Source: Gymnogyps californianus
Taxonomy: Eukaryota > Chordata > Aves > Accipitriformes > Cathartidae
Reading direction: 5' to 3'
Length of the DNA stretch: 64,000 nucleotides
Assembly: GCF_018139145.2 (NCBI RefSeq)
Contig: NC_059482.1
Location: 7,121,294-7,185,293 of the forward strand
Within the stretch, counting starts at the first letter, position 1; every line of letters starts with the position of its first letter. The position numbers were made by a program, and so were the translations under genes. The notes under the pieces were generated by a model. That model worked only from the letters and a program-made list of their open reading frames with translations. It was not told the origin of the DNA and did not search any database. This document shows, one piece after another, positions 1-12,500 of the stretch.

Positions 1-3000
1 AATAATTGTCTCATGCAGCAATATAGTGGGAGAGTTGATGGTCACCAATCATTATACTTACTAGAATACTTATTTCCTAAATACAACTTGCCAATGAACA
101 ATATAGTGACAAGGATGGAGAATATGCCTTAAAAATTATATTCTTACAAGTATTTGTACACACCAAACAAGGAAGTGCTGCCATTACATCAAGTAAAGCA
201 GCAAGAAAAGCATAGTAACAACCTACTTTTAACTTTAAATATTTGCCTGAAGAATAGGTGTGCAAGATTGATATAAATGCTTTATAGATAAGAGGGAGGG
301 GGAAGCAAGGAAGAAAAAACCAACCACCGCCGCCTTTCCCCTTCATAAAAGAAGCAAAACCGAACACAAAGAACTGAACATGAAGAGAAGCAGCATGCTA
401 AGTTCATGAGTAATACTCTCTCCACTGGACAGAAAGACTTTTTAGATGCCTTCTGCAGTTCTGCAACCATAAGTGTTAATGCCATGTTTTAATGTAGTCA
501 TTCAATTATTAAATTGTTTTTAAATTAACAGATATTGTTACATAGCTAAATAACTGGAACATATTCTACCTTAAAATTTCGCTTTTTAAGCAAGTAGCTT
601 AGGCTTTTCCCAAATTCTATGGTAAATACTGGCTGTACCTACCTGAACATCTGAAAAAATAGCAGCTACTGTATATCTTACCCATATGCCACATGCAAAA
701 ATGTAAAACATATTAAAAAAATTCAAAAAGAAAATTTCCGAGCAGATGTTTATAAACAGAAGGTAACGGATAAAAACCCAAACACAATGCTGCATTATGT
801 TACATGATTCACTGATGAACCCATTGGAACTACAGCAAAAAGCCCTTCTGGAAAACTTCCAGAAATTAAAAGGTGCAAACAAGCTGCCTAATACCCTTGC
901 GTAGACTGAATTCTTATGAAGAAAATAAAGTTTATTGTCTGGAAACAGAGAAAGCATGAGGAAAGCACTAAAGCAATGGAGGTGAACAATTAGACAGATG
1001 TTCACTTAAGGAAATAAAGAGAACAGAAGAAGCCATCACTGAGGAATTTTACGAGAATACTGACAACTCTGCACCTCATCAAGGGCACTGGTAAAGTTAA
1101 AGCCACTGAAGCCATTTCTCCTCAACTCCAGTATAACTGCTGACCTTGCAAAAGTCTGCATTTAGCAAATGTGGCTTAGGAAAATAGCATTATACTTTTC
1201 ATTTTATTATTTTTTCCCAAACTCCATCTATACATTGTACTGTATATTTCAAGAAAATTAACTTTATTTCCTTGTATAATATTACATATACTCAGAATTT
1301 TTTTCCTAACTATGCTCAGGCATCAGGAAAACCTATATTTAAAAAGCTTTTGTCATTTAAGTAAAATTAAATACTGTCAATTACATCTGATCTTCATAAA
1401 AGTGTATATGTGAATAGCTGGAATGGCTTTTCCTTAATATGATTATATATGTTTCTAAAGTAGTCAGGAGTTTGCATAAGATGCAATATGGCAATCTGGA
1501 CATGTTTTAGAACATAAGACTTTTGGCATTTAACTACAGAAAGACTAATGGAGAAAAAGCATATTTTGTTGATAAACTGTCCTGTAGAGAAAAAAAAAAA
1601 AAAAAAGGCAGGCAAAAGGAGGAGGAATTAATAATAAGAGGTAAGATTTTTTGGCAAGGATAAAAGTCTTACTTTTCTGTGCTCGTGCAGGCTGAGGTAC
1701 AAATGCAATTTGTTCCACAAACTTCTCTCTATTGTTTAAAATATCATTTCAAAACTCTGTTTGTTTTATGATAATACTTCCCTTGCAGATTTTCAGGAAA
1801 AAAGTATCCTCCAAATCCCAAGTGCATTACTGATTTCTCATTTTCTTTTATCTACTCTTGTGTTTTCAAAAAATACTGTCAAAGTAATCAGAAACTGTAG
1901 CTCAGTATCACTAACACAACTTTCATCACTTTCTTGTATGCAGTGGGCTACTTCCCACAACATTCATCAATTGTTTCTGAACTGTAAATACAAACATGAT
2001 ATGCATCACCTCAGTCACACAGTACAGGGTGCTCAAATATCAGAAGTGAACTCTCCAGTTATCCAATTGCCAAAGAGTTCCCACCACCGTTGGAAACTGG
2101 ACGCGTCAAACTTGTTCTGTAAAATCATTAGCAGAAACAATTGGGGTATCAGGTTGTAGAGATAGGAAGTACTAATTAAAAGCTAGGTCCTTATCTAAAT
2201 ACTACTTGTACACAACGCAAAAAAAAATTCAATGAAGTAGATTTTTATAAAATACTCCTGGTCTTTAACAGCACCAGACCGCCTTTTCTGAGCACCAGCC
2301 ACCAGTGCCACTTACAAAAAGGGACAGCTCATTCATTCCAAATGGTTTTGCAGTGTTTGCAACACAACCAGTAGTTCACCCAGGTCTGCAGGGGACAGCC
2401 TGCATATTTCCCACACACTAATGTTTGAAAGTTCTCAGTAACTCGGGAGAAACGCACAAGAAAATTTCATCATTCACATTTTAAATAATATAAAAGATGT
2501 GGAATGTGATTGATTTCACACTAGAGAGAATTGAAATTACTGTTATGGGATAGGTTTTTTCATGTACTGTAGGTCAAGTAATAGTAAATAATTAATGAAT
2601 TATGAAACAAATTTTCTATAAGGCAACACATAAATTCTATTCAATAAGATCTGAAAGTGTAGTTACACCAAAAAGCCATCTAATATATCACAAAATGAAG
2701 AAAATGCATGATGCTGAGGAATAAAGGGGGGGTTGCCATTATATTGGAATAACTGTTACTCTTATGGAATATAAATAACATCTTTCCATACATACACATC
2801 ATTTTCATAAGTTTTACATCTCATAATCTAGAAGAAAAAGAAAAGAAATTTTTTGCTGTTGGTTTTTGTAGCAAGACCTGTTTCCTCATCTCTCCAGCAG
2901 TTAGAGAGGTTCTCATGCATCGGAGAGTAGAATGATCAAGTGGATCATGGCCTGAACAAAATCACAGGGCTCCTTCCCTGATCTTTACTGCTGACTGGTT

Positions 3001-3573
3001 TTGGCTAAAATCTATATGTTGCTGATCCATATTCCCTCTTTACCAGCATAAATTTCACATTCTTTGATGCTCAGGCTGTCTCTTAGAATTTAGTAGAGTG
3101 CACAATACAATATTGTAGTGATCTTGGTTAGACCTCTGTGGGTCACTGACATACAATTAACAACATGAATGCTAGTGGAGAAGTCAAAACAGAAACCCAA
3201 AAAATCACCAAAATATATTTTTTGCCTTGATACCATAAAACTAGTTGAAGTTGGAGATTCCTGGATTAGCAGATAGGAAACTCGCTTCTTCATCTGCATA
3301 AAATTCTGTTCTGACTATAATAATAATGTTCTGACTTGCAAGACCATGATATAATGGATTATCTTCTCTATAATAAAAAAAAAGGGTTTTGCTTATAGAT
3401 GAAAATATTCTGGGTTTCAGATTCAACTATGGCGAAATATTACATACAGGAAAGGACAAAGGGGAAGGGGGAAAATAATCAACTTTTGAGGAATGTATTT
3501 CTCACTTATGGTGGCTGCTTAAAGTCATTCAGTCACTTGAAATTGTCCCAGGGCTAATAAATGAGAAAAGAAT
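1..3573. other. Non-coding AT-rich DNA, no gene seen
   Basis: Intronic or intergenic sequence. Open frames are short, lie on both strands and have no recognisable domains. It holds a 17-A run at 1590-1606 followed by a purine-rich stretch. A somewhat GC-richer patch near 2265-2420 has no identifiable content. I see no splice-flanked exon, RNA gene or clear mobile element. Confidence 0.7.
1590..1606 (+). repeat. Poly-A tract, 17 bases
   Basis: An uninterrupted run of 17 A. It could be the tail of a decayed retroposon or a simple slippage tract. I see no recognisable retroposon body upstream and no target-site duplication. Confidence 0.95.
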
Positions 3574-3600
3574 AAATTTGGCAAAGTTTCTGCCAAATTT
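3574..3600. repeat. Perfect 10-bp inverted repeat (hairpin)
   Basis: The arms AAATTTGGCA and TGCCAAATTT are exact reverse complements separated by a 7-base loop, so either strand could form a stem of ten pairs. Each arm contains TTGGC/GCCAA, the half-site of nuclear factor I proteins. The 9-base gap between half-sites is wider than the usual 5, so a standard dimer site is doubtful. Confidence 0.85.
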
Positions 3601-5139
3601 TTGTATCAAATGCAGACAATTTATCACATCTATTTCATAAAGAGTCATGACTAAAAGCCTTGAAATAAATGCAAGTCAGATGTTGGGTCTCCAACAGCAA
3701 CTGTCTCACCCTATAATGTACTTGTTTCGGGTCACAGTAACTGCAGATAAGGAAATAGCCAGTGACAGCATGTACAGTCAAAATAGAGAATAAGTTTTGA
3801 GATAATTTACAACCACCATAATTTGCATAGCTATAAATTTAAGTCAATAACCTGCAGTAGTATATACAAGCAGCTTGAACCAGTCCTACCAAAATATATC
3901 AAGTTCCATTTAGATGTAATTACTGATCTATGAACACCCCATGGCAACAGTGTGTGTTCTCCTACCAGACTGAAGAATAAAATACAAAATTAGAAATGAA
4001 GGCCTGCTTTTGTTTTTACTCTTCTAATGGTATAAACTCATTCACCTTGCAGCTTTTGAAGACATACACAAATAAACAAACTCGTCAGGGAAATCTAGAA
4101 CAAATTTCACCTTTTGCTCTAGAAGAAATGTTAACTTCCAAAAAGTTATAGCAGTTTTCAAAGATGCTTATATTAGTAGCATCTTAAATAATGTAATTAT
4201 CAAAAAGTCATTTACAAAGACTCAGTCAAAATGCAAAGGCAAATTCATTCTCTAGAAATTAAAAAAGAAAGTTAATTTTCGATGAAGCAAGCTAGTTTTA
4301 TACTTTCATAATAGCTAGATTGTTTTATGCAATGTAGTGCTAAAAGCAGTCAGGACTATGCAGTTTTTCATATGAAACCCATGGTTCCTATGCTGTGTTC
4401 CACAGACTATGCTAAGTAGTTTACAGAATCCTATTGTCCTTACATTATTTTCAGGTAAAATTTTCGTAACCATGACGTACCTCATAAAAAGTTTTCAGAA
4501 CTGACCGTGATACACAATGGCTGTGAACTTTGGAGTTGTTAGATTATTTTTCTCATGTACGTGTAGCTTGAAAAGCCCACGACCACTGCCAATTTCTAAC
4601 TACATGGCTGACAAAGTTAAGTGAAAATAGCTCTTTTCTCCCCTCCCACAAAACCATTCAGCACAATTTTTGAGTCTTTTTTTCTTTTACTTCATTCTGT
4701 CATCTCCAATCTAGACAGTAAACTTGACCAGTTAAAGAACACTGAATTGCACAAGGTACAACAGAGCACTTCGAGGCATGACTAATTCTTTCATGCCGGT
4801 GTGAAAGGACATGCCAAGATGGTAAGGCAGAGAAGGTTTATATTTATAAGACTTTGATTAAGTAGGGAATTTTAGGAGGACAGAGACAAGTTAAAGGAAA
4901 ATGAAAAGGCTCCAAAAGTACTGAATTTTCTTTAAAAAAAAAAACAGCATCACTATAATCAACTATATCCATGGATTACTTAATAAGTGAAATTATCCAG
5001 CAATGAAAAATGCTATCAATGAAGTAGATGAGGCAATGAGCATATGTAAGGCAACCATTTAGATGCCTTTTAGCACTTGTAAGCATTTGGTTTCAATTTA
5101 GTTTTTCAAATACCTCATGCTATGGTGCTGGACCTCTCC
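3601..5139. other. Non-coding AT-rich DNA
   Basis: No coding signal or repeat family was recognised. The stretch is uniformly AT-rich apart from short pyrimidine runs around 4635-4690 and an 11-A run at 4934-4944. Confidence 0.7.
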
Positions 5140-5180
5140 AAAAAAAAAAAAAAAAAAACCCCAACAAAACCAAAAACCCA
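5140..5180 (+). repeat. Poly-A (19) grading into A/C-rich tract
   Basis: Nineteen A are followed directly by C-interrupted A runs of the AACCCCAACAAAACC type. This texture recurs at 21750, 26120, 34988, 37829 and 40612, and as its T/G complement at 30209, 52678 and 56899. It looks like a decayed homopolymer. I associate it with bird genomes. A frame with a lysine run crosses it and is a by-product of the tract, not a gene. Confidence 0.9.
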
Positions 5181-7354
5181 CATCAATATAAACAGACAAG
5201 AGAAAAACTTGAGCTGTAAAGAGCCGTGCAGTAATTTTCTAAAGGTGTTAAGTTTTAACTTACTTTGTTTGTTCCTGAAGAATAGGATGACTATACACCT
5301 AAAAATAAAGTTCCACCAAGTAACTGTCAGCACTGTAAAAGTACATGGTATCGTTACAGATCTGGCTCCTAACTTCCCGAGCTCAATCCAGTAATTTAGC
5401 AAGCTTAAGCAAGTACCTATTTGCATTTTCAAAGGTAAACACCTTGGCATACCTGACCCCTGTAAACTTTTGAAAGGTTTATTAGTGTACTCAGTTCCCA
5501 TTAAAATTGACAGCAACCAAAGCACACTGAAAATTTCATTTTTCCTTTAAAAATAGCCTTTTGCAGTTAAGAAGTTAAATTATTTGCTTTAAATAAGTAA
5601 ATATATTTAAGATTTAAATATTGTATCAAGAGCAGCAGAAGGATGGCAGTCAAAGCAAAGGCCTGAATTGAATCACTTTGAGCAGATCATTTTTCCATTT
5701 CAGTTTGCAGATGTTTGTTTCCAAGCTACATGATGTCGTTTTGAAGGTGCCACAAGCTGCAGGCCCCGTGCTGACCAGACCTCATGAAACCACTTCAACT
5801 TAGGCTCCAAAGCTAGAAACGTTAATTCATCATCCTGTCAAAATAATGACATTCATTCATAAATACCATCCAATCTCCTCCACACCTGGCTGAGTCTTCC
5901 GTGCAGCCTAGTGAAACACACTAATTACACGCTGTCTCCGCCTGTCCTCTGGACAGCGTACCTCACCATATTTGAAAAGAGTAATGATATAGAACTAAAA
6001 ACTGGGCAAACACCTTTAAACTTGGCAGAAGAACAGACAGGCCAGAGAACCCAGGAATGTTAGGTGCCATACTCAGTCCATTCGGCCAAGCACGCCTCTT
6101 TGAGCACCTTGTATTAAGACTCTTCCACAAAGCCTTTTAGGTGTCTTGCCCGTGCAAAATTAATTTAAATGTATCAAGCTGTTGATGATCTCAGTCATAG
6201 CATTTAGCTTGTATCCATGGCCCTCATCAAAAGTACAGCGTCAAACTATGATTGGTGCCTGTATGCTCTCACTTGGGAAAATGAACAGACAGACACAAGA
6301 AATATGATTTCCTTTCCAAATCCCTGTGTGGTAAGTAACCTACTTCAGCTGTACTCTTATGCTTCTTGCATAAAACAAGAAGCAAAGCCTAGAACATCCC
6401 AAATAAATGGCATAATCTTTTCTTTCTCCAGCTGAGTGACTACTTAAACATTTTAGGCAAAGGAATAGAGAAGGTTCCTTCAGACACAATTACCTTCTGC
6501 TCTGAAAGTTCACCTCTAAAACTGAGGATGCTAATTCAAATCCTTTTAAGCACAAAAAAAGAGAGATACAGATCTCCCATTAAGCATTATGATTAAAAAC
6601 AGGAGGAGGTACAACCACGTTATCTCCCAGAGCATCCCAATCCAGTAGGCAATATCTAAGAGCATTCACCAAGTAAGGCTCAGATAAACAAAACACACCT
6701 AACATGCAGCTCAGTAAGGTTTATCTGTTCAGAAATATTAGGACTAATTGAATTCTAAAGATGGGCAAAAACAAGCATGTAAGTTACCATGGAAATTTCT
6801 TTGCAAAAATTTATGTTCTTCAGAATTTTAGATTCTTCCGGAGGTTAAGGAAAGATTTTGAGGATCCACATTCTGAAATGCAGTGCTTGGTGAAGCAGTA
6901 ATGCAAAATTTAGGTCCCAGTATTTTAAACTGAACTAGTCTTAAGCACTGAGGCCAGCCTCTTTCTGCAGCATTTCTTCACGAGCATATGAATTCTGTTG
7001 AACTCGCAAAGGGCATAAAAACTTACTACTCTGTGTGCCAACCTGCCATGCGTTCTGTGGGCTGTAGAAACTGTCGCTTCTTTCTAGACTGACAGCCAGC
7101 CTGACCTATCAAGTCCAGGTTTTAGACGATATTCAAATACTCTTTCTTCCTTTCTGTTGAATTTTATTTGCTTACCAACCTTTAAAAGACCTGTGCTCAT
7201 CCGTTACCACCTTTGCTGTGTTCTGGTAACACTGGGCAGTTGCAATCAGGCTGTGAAAAGGCTTTGCTCTGAAATGACCCATCTGCAGCCAAGCCCTTCA
7301 TTAAGCAGTAATTCTGAATGGATTCCTGAATTTTAAAGCATTAAAACCAGACTT
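5181..7354. other. Non-coding DNA, slightly GC-richer at 5700-6130
   Basis: No gene found. The 5700-6130 part has moderate GC and a few CpGs (near 5936 and 5957) but no consistent open frame flanked by splice sites. It may hold an old repeat or a regulatory element, and I cannot tell which. Confidence 0.6.
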
Positions 7355-7435
7355 ACAAAACAATTTCTCAAGGTTACATGGCAGATCAGAGACAGAATCT
7401 AACCAGAGTCATCCAGATCTCACAATAGATGTTAA
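7355..7435 (-). mobile_element. MIR-like SINE relic (reverse)
   Basis: The order of words from 7368 on (AAGGTTACATGGCAG, then AGACAGAATCTAACC, then CCAGATCTC) follows the reverse strand of the MIR/CORE-SINE body, where the standard form reads roughly AAGGTCACACAGC, then a GGCAGAGCTGGGA block, then CCCAGGTCTC. It is strongly diverged with no clear ends. This comes from familiarity with the consensus; no alignment was run. Confidence 0.5.
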
Positions 7436-10400
7436 AATCTGCATGGCATCAGCTTTCACGAATGTCCCTCTTAATAAGGTACAGAAAAAAAGAAAACTTG
7501 GAACTGACCTTTAAAAAATATTCTTGTTAACCGTTGTGGTGATAAGGAAGAAGTGTTTTTCTGAATGAGTATACTGTACCTTTAATGGTTCATTTGTAGT
7601 TCAGAATAAAATCTGAACTATTTGTTGTTCATTGTTGTTATATTCTGTTCCAAGGTTCATAATTTGAAAATTGACTTTGGGGACTTTTTGCTTGGTCTAT
7701 TAAAATGATTCATGTTGCATTCAACATAAATTGTGCATACACAGAGGAGGTTTAGCACACGTATTCACAGTATAATAACTAAAGTGAATTTTGTACAAGC
7801 TGCAGTTTGTGGCAAGGATGCAGTATCATTTGTCTTAATTTTTCTTCAGCATTACATTAGGCTAGTGCATTTACATTTTCAGGTATGGCTAAACACTTTA
7901 AAACTTTCTTTTTACAGCATGAGTAAAGAGAGAATCAAATCTACATGTTTATATGATGTAACAAAGTAATGCCTTTTTACTGTCTAAAGTACACATGGAT
8001 TTACTTTCCATTTACCTTCCTGCACAAAGGCAGATGCAAAGTGCATGAAATATTCACCACCTATGAATCACATAGTGTTCCTATTAAAAAGATGATAATG
8101 TTCTGTTTTACCTTTCAAACCATGATATGGTAACAGTCACTGTGTCTAAGTGGTTTTGTCACTCAAAACTACCAAAGTAATATACAGTAAGGTGTGAGAG
8201 TGTTTAGTGTTTTGTAAAACTGTAGGACAACCTAGTGACAACTAACCAAAAAAATTAAGAGCTGAGATATGATTTCAGATACTAGGTTCAGAAATATTTA
8301 TTTTGCAAAATCTGAGTAAGTGAATTTGCCAGGACAGTGTGAATCACGGTAAATACGTGGAGGGTGGGGGGAGAGAAACCAAGATTGTAATCTAACTGTC
8401 ACTCTATCTTCATTGAGTCTCAGAAAAAGTTCATCTGTTGTATGCATTCATTTAAAAACTAGTTTAATATTTCTAACATGGAAATTTTTGAGAAGATATT
8501 TCAACTTTCAGCTGTACTGAGTGTGATTTTTCACTATGGTTATATTCTGGTCTTCACTTCTGCAGTGCAATTTTCTGCTCACACAGATTTTTAGTATACA
8601 AGTGCCAATGCTTGAGGCTAAAAAGCATTCAGAAATTCCTATCTACGGACAAAACGTGTGGGCAGACAGTCTGGACAAATAGGTTTTGTGTACAAAAATT
8701 CTTGCGTCTTATAAGAACACAATGACCTGCATATTCAGGAACTGATCAATCCCTAGAAGTTAATGTTAGTTGGATATCAACAACAACAACAACAAAGAAA
8801 ACCTTAAAAGCAAACAACTTTATTTATATAGAGTCTAACAATCTGGAATGGATTTTGCACAAAAACAGACAAGAAGTCATTATGCACTTAATATTGCATT
8901 ATGAAGGAGCCAAGCTCACGTGGGAAGTTTAGCCAACACATTATTTTCTCTTCAGGATATGGAGAAAATAAACTTTTCCTTTTTTCTTTGTTTTTGATGG
9001 TTAAAGCAGTCCAGAATGATTTCTGGGATGTAATATAGACTTCTCTAATGCAATCTGAGAAGTACTTAAAATTGCAGTATACTTACACTGAACGTATTCT
9101 GACCATCAAAGTGGACCGAGGTGAACCCCACCTTCAGTAGAACAATAAACCTTCATGCCTGAATAGCAAAAGTTTCTTGCCATTTTGTACGCGCCCAACA
9201 AAGATAGTAACATAAAGGCTCACCTCAAAAGTGTTTTCAACCTTTACTTTAGTTGCTCTACTAGGACCTCTGTCATCTAAATATTTTATTCTCTAAGAGG
9301 AGATCAGTTAATAAGCCGGCTTCCACCACCCTGGCGCTAAATGAGCCTGACATCCACCGTAGAAGAGCTAGTAACTCCCACACAGACCACATTACAATAA
9401 GGGCCAAATTTTCAGCAGCTGACTGCTACTTTCTCTTTTTTCTAAGTAAAAAATCCCCCAAAACTACCACATTTTTCTAATTCTTCTATCAGTATCAAAT
9501 AAACGAACAGAAACAAGTATCAGAAGACGCATAACTAATTAAATGTGCCCTGTTAGGCTCTACTAACCCAGACTGAGGATAAGCAGCTCCTATTGCAAGC
9601 TGGATAAGAACCACTTAAATATTAAGAGTTTGCTTTTTCCCCTTATTCACAGTCATATTTAACCTCTGTGTTTATATTTCTGTCAGTACACCATAAGAAC
9701 AACCCTAGAATGAAAACCACCTTCTTCCACTAAAACATTCTTCCCAACTCCACGCTCAGGCTGTGGGCACACAAACAGCAAGGCACACGCCTGGAGCAAA
9801 TCGCACCGTGGCACCTACGTACGATAAGCGGAGTGTCCATCTGAAGGGTGAAAAATGTGTGGACTGTGCAATAAAAAGCAGGCCTGGGCAAGGCTGATAA
9901 ATGTCACCCGAATCCATCCAAGGGCAAATTTGCAAAAGCTGTGGCAGGGCAAACTCACTTTTTGGAGCTTACAACTTTTTAGGACTGGAACTATTTTATT
10001 TGCAATAGGCCAGCGTGTTTACGCATCCAAGGTTTGAGAAAAGGTAGTCTTACACTGCAATAAAAGTGAAAGGTTCACATGCTATCGGATAGTTTATAGC
10101 TACTTGGTATGTCTTCCCTTCATAGGCAGGGCTTAAGAGGAGATAATCCTAACAGATCACGTTCCATACAGTATTCCAAGACCATATATCTGCAGAGACC
10201 ATTTCAGGCTAAAAGAAAAAAAAATAATAAAATAAAAACCTCTTGCTTCACAACATTTGTTCCACTTCCATCAAGCAGAATTTTCTCATAAACTTGTTTA
10301 ATAATTACTATTTTAACTATAAGCAGTAAGACCGATATTCCAAAAGACTAGCTGAAGAACAATTAGGATAACAACAGATTTTATAAAGACTCAAAAATGA

Positions 10401-11077
10401 GAAGCACAAAGAAATATTTATTCTTGAGTTAAACATGGCACAGAAAACAGGAGTCAAAACACATCTTTCCCTAGTTTTTTTTTAATCTACAATAATACTC
10501 AAATTGTAGGACTTGTAATTTATTTTTACCAGCTCTGCTTTTATAAGGAGCATCAGTTTCCCATCACATTTTGAAATTACATAAACACTTATAAATATCT
10601 TGGAAATATATAAAGACCTTTATTGACTATATTATTAATTAAAATTCAGGAAATTCAGGTTAAAAGTGCAGTGCAGAAAATGAAACCCGTGCAGAAGCAC
10701 TTAATTCCAAAATGCATTCAGAATCATAGAGATGCAGGTACTGTATGTGTTAAATCACATGGGGGAAAAAAAAGATAAAGTAAAAAAAAAAATTCTATAT
10801 TTTAATCTTTTTGGGCAGAAACAAATTATCTTATTTACTACATGAATGGTTTCCTCAATTTGACGCCAATCTTTGTAGGCAACTTCAACCTGTCTGAATT
10901 AAACAGTCCGCAGAAGAAAAGACTAGATTATTTATATTACAGAATACTGTTAAAAAATAAAACTGAAAGATTACTTTACCATACATTGAAAATAAGAACA
11001 TGCACATCACTCCAGCTTACAAAAATCTAATTTTACTTTTTCTGTTCTCAGAGAAGTTTGAAAAGTAGGAGACATGT
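7436..11077. other. Non-coding AT-rich DNA
   Basis: No gene found. A (CAA)6 microsatellite lies at 8778-8795. A weakly GC-richer patch at 9300-9380 and another at 9730-9900 have no recognisable content. An A-rich patch around 10210-10240 is low-complexity. Confidence 0.65.
8778..8795 (+). repeat. (CAA)6 microsatellite
   Basis: Six uninterrupted CAA units, followed by A-rich sequence. Confidence 0.9.
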
Positions 11078-11113
11078 TTACATATACACATATATATGTG
11101 TGTATGTATGTAT
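11078..11113. repeat. Palindromic CA/TA/TG microsatellite
   Basis: The core ACACATATATATGTGT is its own reverse complement, and the flanks continue the symmetry loosely (CATATAC on the left, GTATGTATG on the right). Alternating purine-pyrimidine sequence of this kind can extrude as a cruciform or adopt Z-DNA. It is probably polymorphic. Confidence 0.9.
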
Positions 11114-11756
11114 AAATTCCCCCCAAATGGCCAGCACCTAAAAAAAGGAGAAATTCACAGAATTGTCTTGCATCTGTGTACTGCAATTATAAATATTGCA
11201 ATCAGAAGATCCTTTGGTATTTAACCTCTTTATCTGCAATAACTGCACTGTATATATACAATATACATAAACTTCATATTTCATTCTATACCTCATAAAT
11301 AAGTCTTGACTTATGCTTTCTAGAGAAGTCACATTTATTTTTAATACATACAAGCACATTGGAAAACAATCAGAATCGTAATAAATTGAAAATAATTCAC
11401 TGAAAACGTGACAGTGGCCAGATGAAAATATCTCGGATAGATGAACATTTCCTAACATCTAATTTTCAGAGATGTGGGCAAAACAAATGAACAGTTTTAA
11501 CTAAAATCAAACTTGCATTGTCCTCTCGTGTAACTTTACAGTTCATCAATATACAAATTTTACTAAGTCAAGGCCTAATTACACAAATACCCGCAACAGA
11601 CAGTAATACTTCTTCATAGATATAGGTCTACCATGTATCATATTGTTTACTTTAGTATACATGACCTCCTGCACCGAATGCTTACACAAGCAGCTCTCGT
11701 GTACCAAAAAAATTTGACAGAATAGACAAAACTATCTGCATTTCACAGAAACTCAC
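11114..11756. other. Non-coding AT-rich DNA
   Basis: No supported gene. The minus strand carries an unremarkable open frame of about 100 codons with no recognisable domain, in uniformly AT-rich sequence. Confidence 0.6.
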
Positions 11757-11817
11757 GGTCTGCTTCACTACTTGGTGTAAACTCCATTTCAAAAGGCTTA
11801 GGAGCCCCAGACAAATT
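11757..11817 (-). other. Candidate 61-bp internal exon, unidentified
   Basis: On the minus strand a pyrimidine-rich acceptor (ATTTCTCTTTCAG, ending at 11818) is followed by 61 bases that stay open, and then by GTGAGT starting at 11756. Read from the first base it gives 20 codons plus one base: NLSGAPKPFEMEFTPSSEAD. The acceptor is good. The donor matches consensus from +1 to +6, but the last exon base is C rather than G. The 61-bp length would make it a frame-changing exon. I do not recognise the peptide. Splice-site pairs this good arise by chance in 64 kb, so this is a lead and not a gene call. Confidence 0.2.
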
Positions 11818-12369
11818 CTGAAAGAGAAATATGTTCTTGCTGTGACAGAAAGCAGGAGGACAAACTCCACATGAAAATACCTGAGGCACCCTGTGCTGCG
11901 CTAGCCAAGCCTCCTGGCTGGCCAAGGAGGTCCTGTGTCCACCTGAGAAACCCTCGACTCTTCCCACCTTCTGCCAGCCACTGCCTGGCAAGATCTCCCA
12001 GGTGATTTCATGAATCACGACTTAAATTTGTTCCATGATTTGCCTAAGAATTTTCTTATTTCACTTCCTATTTTGATAGCAGCAACTACTAAACTACTGA
12101 AATTGTAACTCACTTGAAGACAAAAGAAAACTTTACAAAAAAGGGGCAACAAAGGAACAAAGGAGAAAGGATGGTTTTCTTTTTTTTCTGTGTATGCATT
12201 GGTTTTGGGGGGGAGCCTTCAAGAATGGTTTTACCCCTCATTAACCACAAGCCCTCATACTTGGACAACTGTTCACATACAATGAGATGTACCATCCATA
12301 GATTAGGAGGCCCTAAGTGCTTATACATTCTTCTTATAAACTTTACACTAGCATAATAATAATACTCTT

Positions 12370-12500
12370 TAGTAAGGGCTGTGATCTCTGTTTAACAGAT
12401 GGGAAAACGAAGGCATAGAGAGGCCACATCCCCAGATGAAATCCCACAACATTTCCGTGGCAAAGCTGGAAACACAACCACATGAATGCCTGTTCCTTGT
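12370..12500 (-). mobile_element. MIR-like SINE relic (reverse)
   Basis: From 12391 the sequence reads GTTTAACAGATGGGAAAAC, then GAAGGCATAGAGAGG, then CCACATCCCCAGATGAAATC, then TGGCAAAGCTGGAAACACAA. This follows the familiar reverse MIR order: a TTTTACAGATGAGGAAACTGAGG block, a CACAGAGAGG block, then the GGCAGAGCTGGGA block. It is the clearest ancient SINE in the window. The overlapping short open frames are incidental. Confidence 0.75.

Noticed and set aside
5122..5394. Lysine-rich plus frame
   Set aside because: The lysine run is the translation of the 19-A tract, so this is an artefact of low complexity.
11830..12018. A second exon next to the 11757-11817 candidate
   Set aside because: Acceptor- and donor-like words exist (TTTCTCAG, CTCAGGTATTT on minus), but the intron between them and the candidate would be only about 60 bases, too short for a normal vertebrate intron.
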